From the NCBI GenBank assembly GCA_016721435.1, contig JADKIC010000008.1, positions 1 through 64,000 of the forward strand: DNA of 64,000 nucleotides, read 5' to 3'. The DNA is from Bacteroidota bacterium. GTDB lineage: Bacteria; Bacteroidota; Bacteroidia; AKYH767-A; OLB10. The position numbers were made by a program, and so were the translations under genes. Position 1 is the stretch's first letter; each line of letters starts with the position of its first letter. The notes under the pieces were generated by a model that was not told where the DNA came from, searched no databases, and saw only the letters and a list, made by a program, of their open reading frames with translations. This document shows, one piece after another, positions 20,455 through 29,008 of the stretch.

Positions 20455-21210
20455 AGATATTGAAAGCCGTCAATAGGTATTGTTATCACCGCTTCGAAGC
20501 CATCTCCGGTATTCTCCTTAATTTGCACTTTACCATGCAGATGTTCCGCTCTCGTGTTGATATTAGAGAGGCCCATTCCTTTTTTTTCATTTTCATTCAA
20601 TAACCCTTTTCCGTTATCATGATAGCGAAGGCTGATCGTTTTATTGTCATTAATGAAAGAAAGGTGGATCTCGGTTGCACCTGAATGTTTTAGGGTGTTA
20701 TTTACCAATTCCTGAATCATTCGAAAGATATTTAGTTCGGCAAAATAGGGGAGGCGACCTTCCATATTTTCTGTGTTAAAAATAAATCTTTTGTTATAAA
20801 CGGTTTCAATATTATACTGAAGTTTATCCAGCTCATAAATTAATCCGTAACGTTCCAGATCATAGGGGACAAGATTTCTGCTGATGATGCGTACATCCTG
20901 ACTGATCTCTTCAATAAGTTGTTGAATTTGTTTTGATTTTTCGACATCTCTCGCTTATTTTACCTGAAAGTGATTCATGTTCCAGACGTAAAGCTGAAAT
21001 TTTCGCACCTAAACCATCATGAAGATCCATCGCCAATCGTTCTCTTTCCCCTTCCTGAGCCTTTAACATAGCCTGAAGCAATTCAGAACGGCGATTAATG
21101 TTTGTCAGATTGTTCTTATACACTATATAGAGTAAAAATAGGGCAAGACTCAGAAAAGCAATACAAAGGAAGATAATTACTGAAGTGAAGTGGATGGTTT
21201 GGGCAAACAC
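20451..21210 (-). CDS. Sensor histidine kinase, HisKA_3 type (frameshifted)
   Basis: About 253 residues: one N-terminal membrane helix (about 10-30), a HisKA_3 dimerisation domain with H-box ERERLAMDLHDGLGAKIS, then a HATPase_c domain (MIQELVNNTLKHSGATE, DNGKGL, GMGLSNINTRAEHLHG). The frame breaks at about 20942 by loss of a GA pair in a GAGAGA stretch. It has no extracellular sensor, so sensing probably depends on the co-encoded membrane protein upstream. Confidence 0.88.
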
Positions 21211-21818
21211 CGGAAGGCCTTTAATAAGAGTAAGGTGGTTAATATATGTACAATAATATGAAAATTCGACATCATGTTCGTAATCTGCGGCCCCGCTGAT
21301 TGCGTAATTCCCATTGTAGTGAGAAGAATGGTACTTACCGAATAATAAATAAGGAAGGAGGCCGAAATCCAGAACTGCGGTAAATGCACCACGGGTGTAT
21401 AACTCTCTAAACTCAGTTTATACAGGTAGATAATGTTAACAAATAATACAATAATTCCCCCGAGCAGAACTGAATAGTCAGCAAAGGCGGAATAAAAACC
21501 AGTAATAAATATATTCTCAAATAACCAAAATAAAAAAAAGGCAGCGGACAGGTAGTGAATTAAATTCGAAAACTTGGAAGGGCTGATCCAGCTGCCTATT
21601 AAAAAGAGTACAAGGGGTGTTTCAACTAAAGTAAAGAGGTTATAACTGATAATGTTTGATTTGAAATAATGTATGGTGACTAGAGAACTGATATCAGCTA
21701 TCAAACTTGCTATAAGAAGCATTACTAATAATTGCAATTTTGAATCTTTAATTTCCTGCCATAATAATACACCGATTAATAAAACAATCAGTGTGGTGGC
21801 GGTTAATGCATAGACCAT
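21177..21818 (-). CDS. Seven-helix membrane protein linked to the kinase
   Basis: 213 residues, about seven membrane helices, no recognised enzyme motif. It overlaps the kinase start by 34 bases and lies in the same operon, so it may be the membrane-embedded sensor for the kinase. This is inferred from position only. Confidence 0.65.
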   Translation of the reverse strand: MVYALTATTLIVLLIGVLLWQEIKDSKLQLLVMLLIASLIADISSLVTIHYFKSNIISYNLFTLVETPLVLFLIGSWISPSKFSNLIHYLSAAFFLFWLFENIFITGFYSAFADYSVLLGGIIVLFVNIIYLYKLSLESYTPVVHLPQFWISASFLIYYSVSTILLTTMGITQSAGPQITNMMSNFHIIVHILTTLLLLKAFRCLPKPSTSLQ

Positions 21819-21841
21819 TGCGTATTTATATTTGTTCCTGA

Positions 21842-22135
21842 TTATAAGCCACTATTCTGGTCACAGTTTGCAGGACACCGTGAGGCATGATTCATCACTA
21901 CGTCGGTGATATCTCTCCCTTCACTATTTGTGGCCACCAGCACCGCTTGCAAAGATCCATCCGGTTCTCTTCCTAAATATACGCGTAAACCTGCAACATC
22001 GTCCTGAGCAAACAGTTCGGTAATGGCACTACGTTCAAATTTGAACGCTCTAATTGTTTCATCGGATACAGAATCTCTATACCTTGAGGTAAGTGTTTTG
22101 GCATCGTTTAATTTGATACTATGTTGGTCCGGCAT
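21842..22135 (-). CDS. Small conserved protein with C-terminal CPxxC
   Basis: 97 residues, first gene of the two-component operon. It has no signal peptide. The central segment GLRVYLGREPDGSLQAVLVAT is followed by a Cys pair near the end (RCPANCDQN), which could bind metal or form a disulphide. It resembles unnamed small Bacteroidota proteins with the same ending; function unknown. Confidence 0.6.
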   Translation of the reverse strand: MPDQHSIKLNDAKTLTSRYRDSVSDETIRAFKFERSAITELFAQDDVAGLRVYLGREPDGSLQAVLVATNSEGRDITDVVMNHASRCPANCDQNSGL

Positions 22136-22197
22136 ATTTTTATTTTTTTCAAAGTAATGCTGACTTTTTAACTAAAACAATAGCGCAACTCATTTTC

Positions 22198-22277
22198 ATC
22201 CTAAAGGGTGTGAAATTTCATCCTAAAGGGCGATTCTCTCACCCTAAAGGGCGAATTCTCTCACCCTAAAGGGTGAA
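22198..22277. repeat. Four-copy CCTAAAGGG palindrome array
   Basis: The palindrome CCTAAAGGG occurs four times (22200, 22222, 22243, 22265) with 21-22-base spacing, i.e. two DNA turns, usually within (T)CAyCCTAAAGGGyG. It lies in the divergent promoter region between the two-component operon and the BatA-domain gene and could bind a regulator on one face of the helix. Confidence 0.75.
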
Positions 22278-22392
22278 AGAAAGTATCCCTGAAGTTGAAA
22301 TCTGAAGCAGTATGCCCTCCGTTTTCGGCTGAAATAGAGAATAATTTTGACCTTTAATGAAATTTTGAAGAGCGTATTGGCCAGCAATTGCC

Positions 22393-22400
22393 TATTTTTG
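22393..22400 (+). promoter_or_regulatory. -7 element for the BatA-domain gene
   Basis: TATTTTTG fits TAnnTTTG and lies 19 bases before GTG 22419, supporting that start over the more upstream ATG at 22347. Confidence 0.5.
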
Positions 22401-22418
22401 CGAAGAAGCTATCAAACT

Positions 22419-24479
22419 GTGATTCATTTCCTGGCACCTCAATATCTCTACGGACTCCTGCTCCTTGCCATTCCGGTTATTATTCATTTATTTAACTTTA
22501 GAAGATATAAGAAAGTCCTTTTTACCAATGTTCGCTTTCTTCAGGAACTCAAAGAGGAAACCTCCCGTGTTAGCAAATTAAAGCATCTCCTGATCTTGTT
22601 ATCACGGTTGCTGGCATTGCTCTTTTTAATACTGGCATTTGCTCAGCCATTTATTCCTTCCGGTCAGGCAGCGCAAGGCAGAACGGATGAGCCGGTTTCT
22701 GTGTTTATTGATAATTCATTCAGCATGGATGCGGTTTCCAGTCAGGGTACATTGCTGGAGATGGCCCGTCTGAAAGCAAGGGAAGTAATCCGTTCTTACC
22801 CGGCCTCTACGCGTTTTCAGGTGCTGACCAACGACTTTGAAGCCTTTCAGCAGCGGTTGGTGAGCAGAGATGATGCAGTGGATGAAGTGGACCGTATTAA
22901 ATTATCTCCCGTCAGCCGTCGTTTGAGTGAAGTGGTGTTAAGGCAGAAGGAAGCTTTTAGTTCGGCTTCGTCCGCCAACGGTACTTCATATATTATCAGT
23001 GACTTTCAAAAAAGCACGGCGGACTTTAATGTAGTAAAACAGGATTCGTCGCTGAATATTACCTTAGTGGCATTGCCGCTGCAGGAAACGGCCAACGTGT
23101 TTATTGATTCCTGCTGGTTGAGTAGTCCTGTCGTTCAAATCAATCAGCCCGCTGAATTAAGCGTCAGAATACGGAACAGCAGTGAGAAAGATGCCGAAAA
23201 TGTACCGGTGCGTTTGCTGTTAAATGGTTCACAAAAGGCGGTGGCCTCTCTGAGCATCCCCTCCGGCCAATCCGTGAGTACAACCTTTAGTTTTACCATA
23301 AGTCAGCCGGGTTGGCAGAAAGCGGAACTCAGCATCACGGATCACCCGATTACTTTTGACGATAGCTATTTCTTTTCTTTTGAAGTCAGAGAGAAATTGA
23401 ATGTGCTGGCTGTTTACGAGGGGAATCCTTCGCCTTATCTCCCCGCCTTGTTCAGCAATGATCCTTATTTCAATTACAGTAGCTCAGGCATTGGCAATGT
23501 GGATTATTCCGGATTTGCAAAGCAGGATCTGATTGTGGTGGATGACATCTCCACTTTTTCCAGTGGACTTTCAGATGAACTCAAAAAATATATCGATGCC
23601 GGTGGTTCCCTATGTCTGTTTCCGGATTCGGCAGCTGAACTAAATTCCTGGCGGTTGTTTTTGAATTTGGTGGGTGCGGATGGCATCTCCGGATTGAATA
23701 CGAATGCCGATAAAGTGGTGCAGGTGGAGATGCAACATCCATTGTTTGATGGAGTTTTTGATCCCCAAAAAATGAAGGAAGGCAAGATAGATTACCCTTC
23801 CGCGATGAAGTATTTTGAGTTGGCCACGGTCTCGCAAAGCAGGAAACAAGTGCTGATGAAGTTACAGGGAGGCGCTTCGTTCCTTTCCTATTATCCGGCA
23901 GGACGTGGGAATGTTTATCTTTTTGCTGTACCACTGAGTCCGGGTTTCAGTAACCTCTCCCGTCATGCCATCTTCGCTCCCTTGTTATATAGAATGGCCG
24001 TGCTGAGTGTAAAACCTTTTGCATTTGCCAACACGCTGGGACGTACGGAGCCCATTGTTTTGAATACTGCTCCGCCGGGTGGTGATGAAGTTTTTCATTT
24101 GGTAAATAAGAAGTTGAGTTCCGACATCATACCGGGAGTGAAAATGATGAATAGTGGTCTGCTGATTGATGTGGGTGAAGAAATAACATCGTCCGGACAC
24201 TTTGAACTGATGAAAGGAAATGTGGTGAATGCCGTGTTGGCTTTCAATTTTGACAGACACGAATCATTGATGACATTTTTTACAGAGGATGAGATCAGTC
24301 AGGAGCTTTCCAATGCCGGACTCAGCAATTGGACCCTCTTGAAGTCGACGGTGCAGGATGTCGGGAAAACATTATCCGTGTTAAACAAAGGATTTTCACT
24401 CTGGAAATATGCCATTGTCCTCGCGTTATTATTTTTACTGATGGAAACATTACTCATTAGATTCTGGAAAACTGCATGA
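22419..24479 (+). CDS. BatA-domain double-transmembrane protein
   Basis: About 686 residues. The N-terminus HFLAPQYLYGLLLLAIPVII and HLFNFRRYKKVLFTNVRFL is the TIGR02226-type BatA domain with two membrane helices, followed by a VWA-like segment (DEPVSVFIDNSFSMDAVSS) and a large periplasmic region with a ThuA/glutamine-amidotransferase-like stretch (AGGSLCLFPDSAAELNSWR), ending in a membrane helix and a short tail. The ATG at 22347 is in frame, but the promoter box lies downstream of it, so GTG at 22419 is preferred. The stop overlaps the dihydroorotase-like gene by four bases. Confidence 0.82.
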   Translation: MIHFLAPQYLYGLLLLAIPVIIHLFNFRRYKKVLFTNVRFLQELKEETSRVSKLKHLLILLSRLLALLFLILAFAQPFIPSGQAAQGRTDEPVSVFIDNSFSMDAVSSQGTLLEMARLKAREVIRSYPASTRFQVLTNDFEAFQQRLVSRDDAVDEVDRIKLSPVSRRLSEVVLRQKEAFSSASSANGTSYIISDFQKSTADFNVVKQDSSLNITLVALPLQETANVFIDSCWLSSPVVQINQPAELSVRIRNSSEKDAENVPVRLLLNGSQKAVASLSIPSGQSVSTTFSFTISQPGWQKAELSITDHPITFDDSYFFSFEVREKLNVLAVYEGNPSPYLPALFSNDPYFNYSSSGIGNVDYSGFAKQDLIVVDDISTFSSGLSDELKKYIDAGGSLCLFPDSAAELNSWRLFLNLVGADGISGLNTNADKVVQVEMQHPLFDGVFDPQKMKEGKIDYPSAMKYFELATVSQSRKQVLMKLQGGASFLSYYPAGRGNVYLFAVPLSPGFSNLSRHAIFAPLLYRMAVLSVKPFAFANTLGRTEPIVLNTAPPGGDEVFHLVNKKLSSDIIPGVKMMNSGLLIDVGEEITSSGHFELMKGNVVNAVLAFNFDRHESLMTFFTEDEISQELSNAGLSNWTLLKSTVQDVGKTLSVLNKGFSLWKYAIVLALLFLLMETLLIRFWKTA

Positions 24480-25741
24480 ACGTACTCATCAAGAATGTAA
24501 AAATCAACGACCCTGCCTCAGGTTTGAATGGTAAAACAGGAGATGTGTTGATTCAAAATGGCCGCTATCATAGCTTCGGTAAATCATTGAAGGCAGAGAA
24601 GGATGTGCGCGTGATTGATGGTGACGGTGGAGTGCTGAGTCCGGGTTGGTTTGATATGCGTGTGTATTTTAAAGAACCGGGAGAAGAGCAGAAGGAGACT
24701 ATCCGGACAGGACAAGATGCCGCCGCGAAGGGTGGATTTACCGGAGTACTGTTAATGCCTTCTACTCATCCTCCCTTGCAATCGAATGCTGATATTTCCT
24801 TCGTGAAGCGGCAGGCGATGGATCATCCGGTTGAGGTGTATCCGGCGGGTGTGTTGACCGAGAACAGAGAAGGAAAAGATCTTTCCGGGATGTATGATAT
24901 GAAGCTCAGCGGTGCTGTTGCTTTTACAGATGATAAAAGAGCGGTTGCGAATGCCGGAGTGATGTTGCGCGCGATGCAGTATGCAGGAAATGTAGGAGCA
25001 CCGGTGATTGCTTACGCGGATGATGCAGGACTGACCGCTAAGTTGCAAACGAATGAAAGTCCTGTCACCACCCTGCTTGGTTTTAAAGGGATGCCTGCCA
25101 TTGCAGAGGAGATGGCCATACAGAGAGATTGCAGTCTGGTAGCCTATTCAGGACAAAAATTACATATCAGCGGAGTGAGTACAAAGGAGGCGGTTGCTGC
25201 CCTGCGCGAAGCGAAGAAAAATAAATTGCCGGTGACAGCAGAAGTATATGTGTACCATCTCTTACTCGATGATGCCGGGCTCAATAGTTTCGACAGCAAC
25301 TTTAAAGTGAAGCCACCCTTACGTTCACCCGAGGATGTCATCGCGTTGCGAAAGGCGGTATTGGACGGAACCATTGATGTAGTCTGCAGTGATCATTGTC
25401 CGGAAGATCTGGAGTCGAAAGATGTGGAGTTCGATTATGCGGCGAATGGTATGATCGGTCTGGAGAGTTTTTATGGTGTACTTCAGGAATCTTTCAAAGG
25501 AAAATTAAGTGATGAACGATTGTATGATTTACTGGTGCTGAATCCACGAAAAATATTAGGGCTGGAAGTGCCATCCATTCAGGAGGGAACTACAGCAAAT
25601 TTCACGATCTATCATCCATCACTCAAATGGAAGTTTACAAAGGACGGCATTGCCTCAAAATCCGTTAACACCCCTTTTTTAGAGAAAGAATTTACCGGGA
25701 AAGTGTTGGCTTGCGGGAATGGTGGGGTAGTGGTGGGGTGA
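24476..25741 (+). CDS. Dihydroorotase homologue with a degenerate metal site
   Basis: 421 residues of the amidohydrolase (class I dihydroorotase) family, full length. The zinc motif DxHxHxR reads DMRVYFK here (residues 60-66), so both His are lost, and the usual HCED site reads YADDAG. Other landmarks remain: KLHISGVSTKEA and CSDHCPED. By the family's known chemistry it should not bind the usual binuclear zinc, so it is probably a catalytically dead PyrC-prime-type protein that supports aspartate carbamoyltransferase, or has another role. It is translationally coupled to the BatA-domain gene. Confidence 0.85.
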   Translation: MNVLIKNVKINDPASGLNGKTGDVLIQNGRYHSFGKSLKAEKDVRVIDGDGGVLSPGWFDMRVYFKEPGEEQKETIRTGQDAAAKGGFTGVLLMPSTHPPLQSNADISFVKRQAMDHPVEVYPAGVLTENREGKDLSGMYDMKLSGAVAFTDDKRAVANAGVMLRAMQYAGNVGAPVIAYADDAGLTAKLQTNESPVTTLLGFKGMPAIAEEMAIQRDCSLVAYSGQKLHISGVSTKEAVAALREAKKNKLPVTAEVYVYHLLLDDAGLNSFDSNFKVKPPLRSPEDVIALRKAVLDGTIDVVCSDHCPEDLESKDVEFDYAANGMIGLESFYGVLQESFKGKLSDERLYDLLVLNPRKILGLEVPSIQEGTTANFTIYHPSLKWKFTKDGIASKSVNTPFLEKEFTGKVLACGNGGVVVG

Positions 25742-25759
25742 GAGGGAATAGTTGGCTTG

Positions 25760-25889
25760 TTGTTTATCAATCATTTTCCATTGAAAGCATTTCTAAAAGG
25801 CCTCCGGAAAATTAACGTTTCGCAGCTACCCGGAGGTCGGGATTTATACCACAATATTTGATTTGAAAAACTAAAGATTGATAAACAAT
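25760..25889. repeat. 130-bp segment bounded by perfect 13-bp inverted repeats
   Basis: TTGTTTATCAATC (25760-25772) and its exact complement (25877-25889) bound a noncoding 130-bp stretch, like a small MITE. No target-site duplication is obvious. Confidence 0.5.
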
Positions 25890-25987
25890 AATTCCGAGAG
25901 CTATCGGGATGTCTTTGGAACACAGCTTGCCAGGCTATAGAGGGGAAAACCCGATTTTTGGGTAGGAACTGCTATATCGAGTTGATC

Positions 25988-26485
25988 TCACTTTTCCAAT
26001 TTCTTAAATTTCCTTTGTCTTTCTTCACGTTCTAATAAAATTAATTTATTTTCAGTCAGCTCGACAACTTTATCTGTGATTATTTCATAATACTCTCCAT
26101 TTTCATCTTGCTTAGCGTGTCCATGGTCAATTAGATATTTTGCAGCTAAACTGTATGGTTTTTCGTAATACAAAAAATGTATAATGGCATTTTTTTCTGT
26201 GTCAAAATACCATTTACCCTTGTCTGTGTTTGTTGGTGTAAACTGTTTAGAATAAGTTCCGTTCGCTCTATAAGTCAATAAAGGTCCTTTAGGAATTTCA
26301 AAGCCATTTTCGCTTTTAATTGTGTCAACCTTGTTGTTATAGTTGTCACGAAGCTCGACAAAATCCCAAGTCCCTATTAATTCTTTTTTTAAACTATCTA
26401 CTTTTTCAGTTTGTCCAAATAATGGGAAACTTACAGTAAATGTCAATAGCAAGTAAATTCCCTTTCTTAAAATCATTTTTGTCAT
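25988..26485 (-). CDS. Secreted lipocalin-like protein
   Basis: 165 residues with a signal peptide ending at about FPLFGQ. The body looks like a lipocalin-like (DUF4488/Lipocalin_4 type) barrel: KKELIGTWDFVELRDNYN near the start and GKWYFDTEKNAIIHFLYYEK in the middle. The ligand is unknown. ATGs at codons 1 and 4 are both possible starts. AT-rich compared with the core genes. Confidence 0.55.
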   Translation of the reverse strand: MTKMILRKGIYLLLTFTVSFPLFGQTEKVDSLKKELIGTWDFVELRDNYNNKVDTIKSENGFEIPKGPLLTYRANGTYSKQFTPTNTDKGKWYFDTEKNAIIHFLYYEKPYSLAAKYLIDHGHAKQDENGEYYEIITDKVVELTENKLILLEREERQRKFKKLEK

Positions 26486-26538
26486 AGTGATGTTTCCTAA
26501 ATCTTAAATTGTTTCTCCCATATTTTTTTAGTTTTGAT

Positions 26539-27087
26539 TCACCTAAACAGTCGCCTGTTTTGCAAATATAGATCGTAATTTTGTTCTCTTTTTTGATTGT
26601 CGCTGAAGCCATTTTGTTGAACAGCAATAAATGGATCGCAAACAATAAATTTTCCTTTATTAGCCAAGGATCTATCAATATCTTTTTCTTCTGGTACTGA
26701 CAGAAATATATCGTAAAATTTTTGATTAATTTTATAAAAATGAGCTCCCGAAAAATCGTCTGTTGAATTATCTGAATTTATATTTCCATAAGCGATTCCA
26801 CCAAGATATAAATCATATTCTTTAGGTTCGTTTTGGAGGAAATATTCAAAGGCTCTTGGCGCTGTAAATTTTACATCGTCTTCTGCAATTAATATTGATT
26901 GCAAATTTTGATTACGTGCCCATTCAACTATCTTTTTGTGAGCTTTTGCGATTCCCCGTTTCGGGTTTTCAATGTCCAAAATACCTTCCCAGATTGTATA
27001 ATTTAGAATATTTTGCTTAACTATTTCTAAATCAAGTAGTTGTAATCTGTCTTTTCTATGTTTTAGGTGTATAATATGGACTCGCAT
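26539..27087 (-). CDS. GT25-like glycosyltransferase
   Basis: 182 residues. The N-terminus VHIIHLKHRKDRLQLLDLE and the IAEDDVKFTAPRAFEYFL motif match glycosyltransferase family 25 (LPS/procollagen type), where EDD coordinates the sugar nucleotide. It is short for the family and no other polysaccharide genes are nearby, so it looks like a cassette gene. A TATATTTG box (27092-27099, minus strand) precedes it almost without a leader. Confidence 0.7.
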   Translation of the reverse strand: MRVHIIHLKHRKDRLQLLDLEIVKQNILNYTIWEGILDIENPKRGIAKAHKKIVEWARNQNLQSILIAEDDVKFTAPRAFEYFLQNEPKEYDLYLGGIAYGNINSDNSTDDFSGAHFYKINQKFYDIFLSVPEEKDIDRSLANKGKFIVCDPFIAVQQNGFSDNQKREQNYDLYLQNRRLFR

Positions 27088-27111
27088 AACACAAATATAA
27101 CAATATTTTTA

Positions 27112-27152
27112 ACTTATTTCTCATTTCGCGTTTTGCGAAATGAGAAATAAGT
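27112..27152. promoter_or_regulatory. Perfect 18-bp inverted repeat, candidate operator
   Basis: Arms ACTTATTTCTCATTTCGC (27112-27129) and its exact complement (27135-27152) around the loop GTTTT. It lies directly before the winged-helix gene (ATG 27166) and between it and the divergent glycosyltransferase. Its length, symmetry and place suggest an operator for the winged-helix protein; a cruciform or hairpin in RNA is the alternative. Confidence 0.75.
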
Positions 27153-27165
27153 CTTATATTGCTCC

Positions 27166-27693
27166 ATGAGAAAGCACAATGGTATGCGCCCCCAAGATAT
27201 AGCTATTCTATTAAAAATTATTTCAATGAATGGCCAACATTGGCAATTGGTAGGGCTTTCGAATTCATTACAGATAAGTATTTCTGAAATTTCTGAGTCT
27301 TTAAATAGAAGTCAGTTCGCTGGACTTATTGATTATCATAAGAAGCAGATTAATCGACAGAATTTATTGGAATTTTTGGAGCACGGCGTGCGTTATGTTT
27401 TTCCTCAACAACCAGGATCTATGGTGAGAGGTATTCCGACTGCCCATTCTCATCCGTTTATGAAAAAAACTTTTATGAGCGAAATAAATTATGTTTGGCC
27501 AGACAATAAGGGCGAAGTAATGGGATTAATGATCGAGCCTTTTTATCCAAAGCAAGTGGAAGGAGTTAAAGAAGATCCAAAATATTATAAGTTACTATCT
27601 TTAGTTGATGTTATTCGTGTTGGAAAAGTTAGAGAGGTTAAACATGCTATTATTGAATTAAAGAAAAATATTTTACATGAATCATCACACTAA
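27166..27693 (+). CDS. Winged-helix regulator, candidate antitoxin
   Basis: 175 residues. An N-terminal winged-helix DNA-binding domain (about 8-75: MRPQDIAILLKII, then SNSLQISISEISESLNRSQ) followed by a conserved C-terminal region (GVRYVFPQQPGSMVRGIPTA, GLMIEPFYPKQVEGVKEDP, YYKLLSLVDVIRVG). This family accompanies nucleotidyltransferase genes in many bacteria. Its gene overlaps the nucleotidyltransferase gene by 17 bases. By analogy with AbiEi it would bind the inverted repeat upstream and repress the pair; the analogy is by gene order, not clear sequence identity. Confidence 0.65.
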   Translation: MRKHNGMRPQDIAILLKIISMNGQHWQLVGLSNSLQISISEISESLNRSQFAGLIDYHKKQINRQNLLEFLEHGVRYVFPQQPGSMVRGIPTAHSHPFMKKTFMSEINYVWPDNKGEVMGLMIEPFYPKQVEGVKEDPKYYKLLSLVDVIRVGKVREVKHAIIELKKNILHESSH

Positions 27694-28334
27694 TACTGTA
27701 AGAATTAAATCTGTTGCCAATGCATTGGGCGATCTAAGAGAAAAAGTAGTTTTTGTAGGAGGCGCAACAATATCTCTCTATCCTGACAGGGCTGTATCTG
27801 AAGTAAGACCCACTGATGATGTCGATGTGATAATTGAAATATTGAACTATAGAGATAGAGCGGAGTTGGAAGAGAAACTTAGGTCAATGGGATTTGCTCA
27901 TGATGTTGAGTCAGGCGTAATATGCAGATATAAAATTCAAGGAATTATTGTAGATATTATGCCAACAAATGATCCATCAATTGGTTTTACCAATATATGG
28001 TATCCAGAAGGGTTTAGTCAAGCAGTTAATTATGTAATTGATGAAAGAGCCATATTTTATTGCAACAAAATTGGAAGCGCATAAAGATCGTGGCAAGAAT
28101 GATGGTAGAACCAGTCACGATTTTGAAGATATAGTTTATGTTTTAGAAAATAGAGCATCGATTTGGGCAGAACTATCTAATTCAGGAGGAGCTCTTAAAA
28201 ATTATTTACGTTCTGAATTTCAAATTTTGCTAAATTATCCAGGTCTTTTTGAATGGATAGATTGCCATGTTGAAAGAGGGTCTCCTCCTGCAACCTATTT
28301 AATAATTGATGAAATGAAAAAATTTGTCGCATAA
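27677..28334 (+). CDS. AbiEii-like nucleotidyltransferase, candidate toxin (frameshifted)
   Basis: About 218 residues with a minimal nucleotidyltransferase fold: FVGGATISLYPDR near residue 26 and the catalytic carboxylates in RPTDDVDVIIE (about 46-55). The C-terminal part contains IATKLEAHKDRGKNDGRTSH and FEDIVYVLENR, as seen in AbiEii/AbiGii-type proteins. The frame shifts by one near 28045, joining DERAIF to PYFIATKLEA. The family transfers nucleotides to RNA (tRNA for MenT toxins) or proteins; the target here is unknown. It is the second gene of a two-gene unit with the winged-helix protein. Confidence 0.68.
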
Positions 28335-28412
28335 GTTTTTATGCGATAACCAAAATGGCAGATGCAGGGAGTGTAAATTAAACTGTGCTATTTAATTTCA
28401 TAGCCTTAGTCG

Positions 28413-28931
28413 TCAATTATTTTTAGTGATAATTTGTTTCAACTTCTCTGCTCTCTCCGTCACTTGAGTAAAGTGTTTAGCATCTGCCTCAATTTCTTTG
28501 TAGTGCTTACCTAAAATTTCTCTCTTGTTTGTAATGTCATATAACTCGGCACGATTATAAATTATCTCATACCTTTCTTTATCAACCTTTGAAGAATCTT
28601 TTTCAATTTCTGAAAGTAATTTTTCTCTGAACTCAATTTTATCATACTCTCTGTCTATAAGAAGAGCAGAAGCACCGTCAACTTCGTCAAAGTGTTGCGA
28701 TGTCAAGGCAATCCTAATAATTTCTTCTGTTGAAGGGTATGGATATTTTCTCAATCCAATTGCATCCTCATCCTCATCAAAAAGCTCAAACAAATACTTT
28801 TCCCATTTCTGTCCAGTGGCTTTGTCAACATACAATTCGCATTGCCAACCTGAATTTTCGTCAAGCGGTGTCAAACTCTTTGGTAATTGTTTGACTAATT
28901 TCTGGTCTTCTATAAAGTATCTATCAGTCAT
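28413..28931 (-). CDS. Imm27-like orphan immunity protein
   Basis: 172 residues. The segment NSGWQCELYVDKATGQKWEK, then LRKYPYPSTEEIIRIALTSQ, DEVDGASALLID resembles Imm27-type immunity proteins that protect against polymorphic toxins. No toxin gene is adjacent. The remainder is a charged helical region (YEIIYNRAELYDITNKREIL). The match is from memory and moderate. Confidence 0.5.
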   Translation of the reverse strand: MTDRYFIEDQKLVKQLPKSLTPLDENSGWQCELYVDKATGQKWEKYLFELFDEDEDAIGLRKYPYPSTEEIIRIALTSQHFDEVDGASALLIDREYDKIEFREKLLSEIEKDSSKVDKERYEIIYNRAELYDITNKREILGKHYKEIEADAKHFTQVTERAEKLKQIITKNN

Positions 28932-29008
28932 TAAAATTCTTTCAGTTTCTCGCTGTCGGTTTCAAGTTCACACTGTCGTCCTAAAATGGCTTATAACTTT
29001 TAGGTGCT

